DNA of 5,356 nucleotides, taken from the NCBI GenBank assembly GCA_046498185.1, contig JAWOBE010000116.1, forward strand, positions 1 to 5,356. The letters run 5' to 3'. The DNA is from CAYXDR01 sp046498185 (GTDB lineage: Bacteria; Desulfobacterota; DSM-4660; Desulfatiglandales; Desulfatiglandaceae). This document shows, piece by piece, positions 4,946 through 5,356 of this stretch (positions are counted from its first letter, which is position 1; each line of letters opens with the position of its first letter). A model generated the notes under the pieces. It did not search any database, was not told the DNA's origin, and saw nothing but the letters and a program-made list of their open reading frames with translations. Both the position numbers and the translations under genes were made by a program.

Positions 4946-5356
4946 TTACCCACCCGATGCCCTGTCCGCCTTCACGAGCTCGGCTTCAAGACGCTGCCGA
5001 AAGCCGCTCTTGATACTTTCTTCCTTCCTCTCCTTGTCCACCGAGTGGCAATAGAGTTCCAACTCATCGATTTCATCGTTGTGCCCAAAGCCTGCCAGCA
5101 CCAACACGTCTCCCGTTTTATCGTCCTGTTTGACCGGGACCATTTTTACATCCTCGGGGATCTCCCTCTTTTTCTTCCGGGAAACAACAATGTAGCGGTA
5201 GTTTTTGCTCTTAAGCCATTGAATGTTATCCTCCGATGCAATCCCGGCATCCATCACAATGGTCGGCCTGATCAAGGAGCCCTGGGGATCGGGATCAGCC
5301 GAAAGCCCATCGATCATCGTTTCAAGTGTGCCCGGCTCACTGATGTTTCCCTCAAA
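4946..5356 (-). pseudogene. IS1634/IS4-type DDE transposase, 3'-truncated remnant (5' part off the right edge)
   Basis: The frame is open from the right edge for 136 codons to TAA 4946-4948. It begins with FEGNISEPGTL and continues with PTIVMDAGIASEDNIQWL and NYRYIVVSRKKK, a signature run of IS1634-type transposases; D36 of the visible part, in VMDAG, fits the second Asp of the DDE triad. IS1634 proteins usually run to well over 500 residues, with a long C-terminal part carrying the catalytic Glu. Here the reading ends about 100 residues after the second Asp, in KADRASGG, where family similarity appears to be lost. The third catalytic residue is therefore missing and the protein should be inactive. 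An ATG at 5317 is internal, not the start. The element probably arrived by transposition and then suffered a deletion or frameshift. IS family assignment is from memory of motifs. Confidence 0.75.

Noticed and set aside
1..5356. CRISPR array, tRNA or rRNA genes
   Set aside because: No regularly spaced direct repeats and no recognisable tRNA or rRNA segments were seen on either strand by eye.

Overview
The window reads as a metabolic operon of an anaerobic bacterium bordered on its right by accessory DNA. The left three quarters (bases 1 to about 3977) is a minus-strand run of five GC-rich genes. In transcription order they are a small double-cluster ferredoxin (korD), the alpha (korA), beta (korB) and gamma (korC) subunits of a 2-oxoacid:ferredoxin oxidoreductase, and a fumarate-reductase/L-aspartate-oxidase-like flavoprotein that runs off the left edge. 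The four kor genes overlap or abut, each with a strong Shine-Dalgarno sequence, so they are almost certainly cotranscribed and translationally coupled. The alpha-subunit motifs favour 2-oxoglutarate as substrate. The D-A-B-C order with a flavoprotein behind it suggests a strict anaerobe, most likely a Desulfobacterota-type sulfate reducer or syntroph. That taxonomic guess is inference only.

Together KorDABC would interconvert 2-oxoglutarate + CoA and succinyl-CoA + CO2 with ferredoxin as electron carrier, either in an oxidative TCA cycle or in the reverse direction for CO2 fixation. The flavoprotein keeps the FAD fold and several catalytic residues of fumarate reductases but lacks others, so its substrate is uncertain.

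Bases 3978-4273 are a divergent intergenic region. Next to the operon lies a probable kor promoter. The middle holds a cluster of nested inverted repeats that looks like a REP/MITE-type element: an 11-bp perfect hairpin, two TTTCC/GGAAA dyads, and a hexamer with two alternative pairing partners. At the right is a good sigma70-like promoter whose spacer and -10 element overlap a perfect palindrome, the likely autoregulatory operator of the next genes.

Bases 4274-4776 carry an AT-rich, plus-strand YefM/Phd-type antitoxin and YoeB-type toxin pair overlapping by 4 bp; the toxin's catalytic residues appear intact. After about 170 bp of AT-rich DNA without a recognisable gene, the window ends in the 3'-truncated remnant of an IS1634/IS4-type DDE transposase on the minus strand (4946-5356, running off the right edge). 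The toxin-antitoxin pair, repeat element and insertion-sequence remnant mark the right quarter as horizontally acquired or rearranged DNA beside a core metabolic operon.
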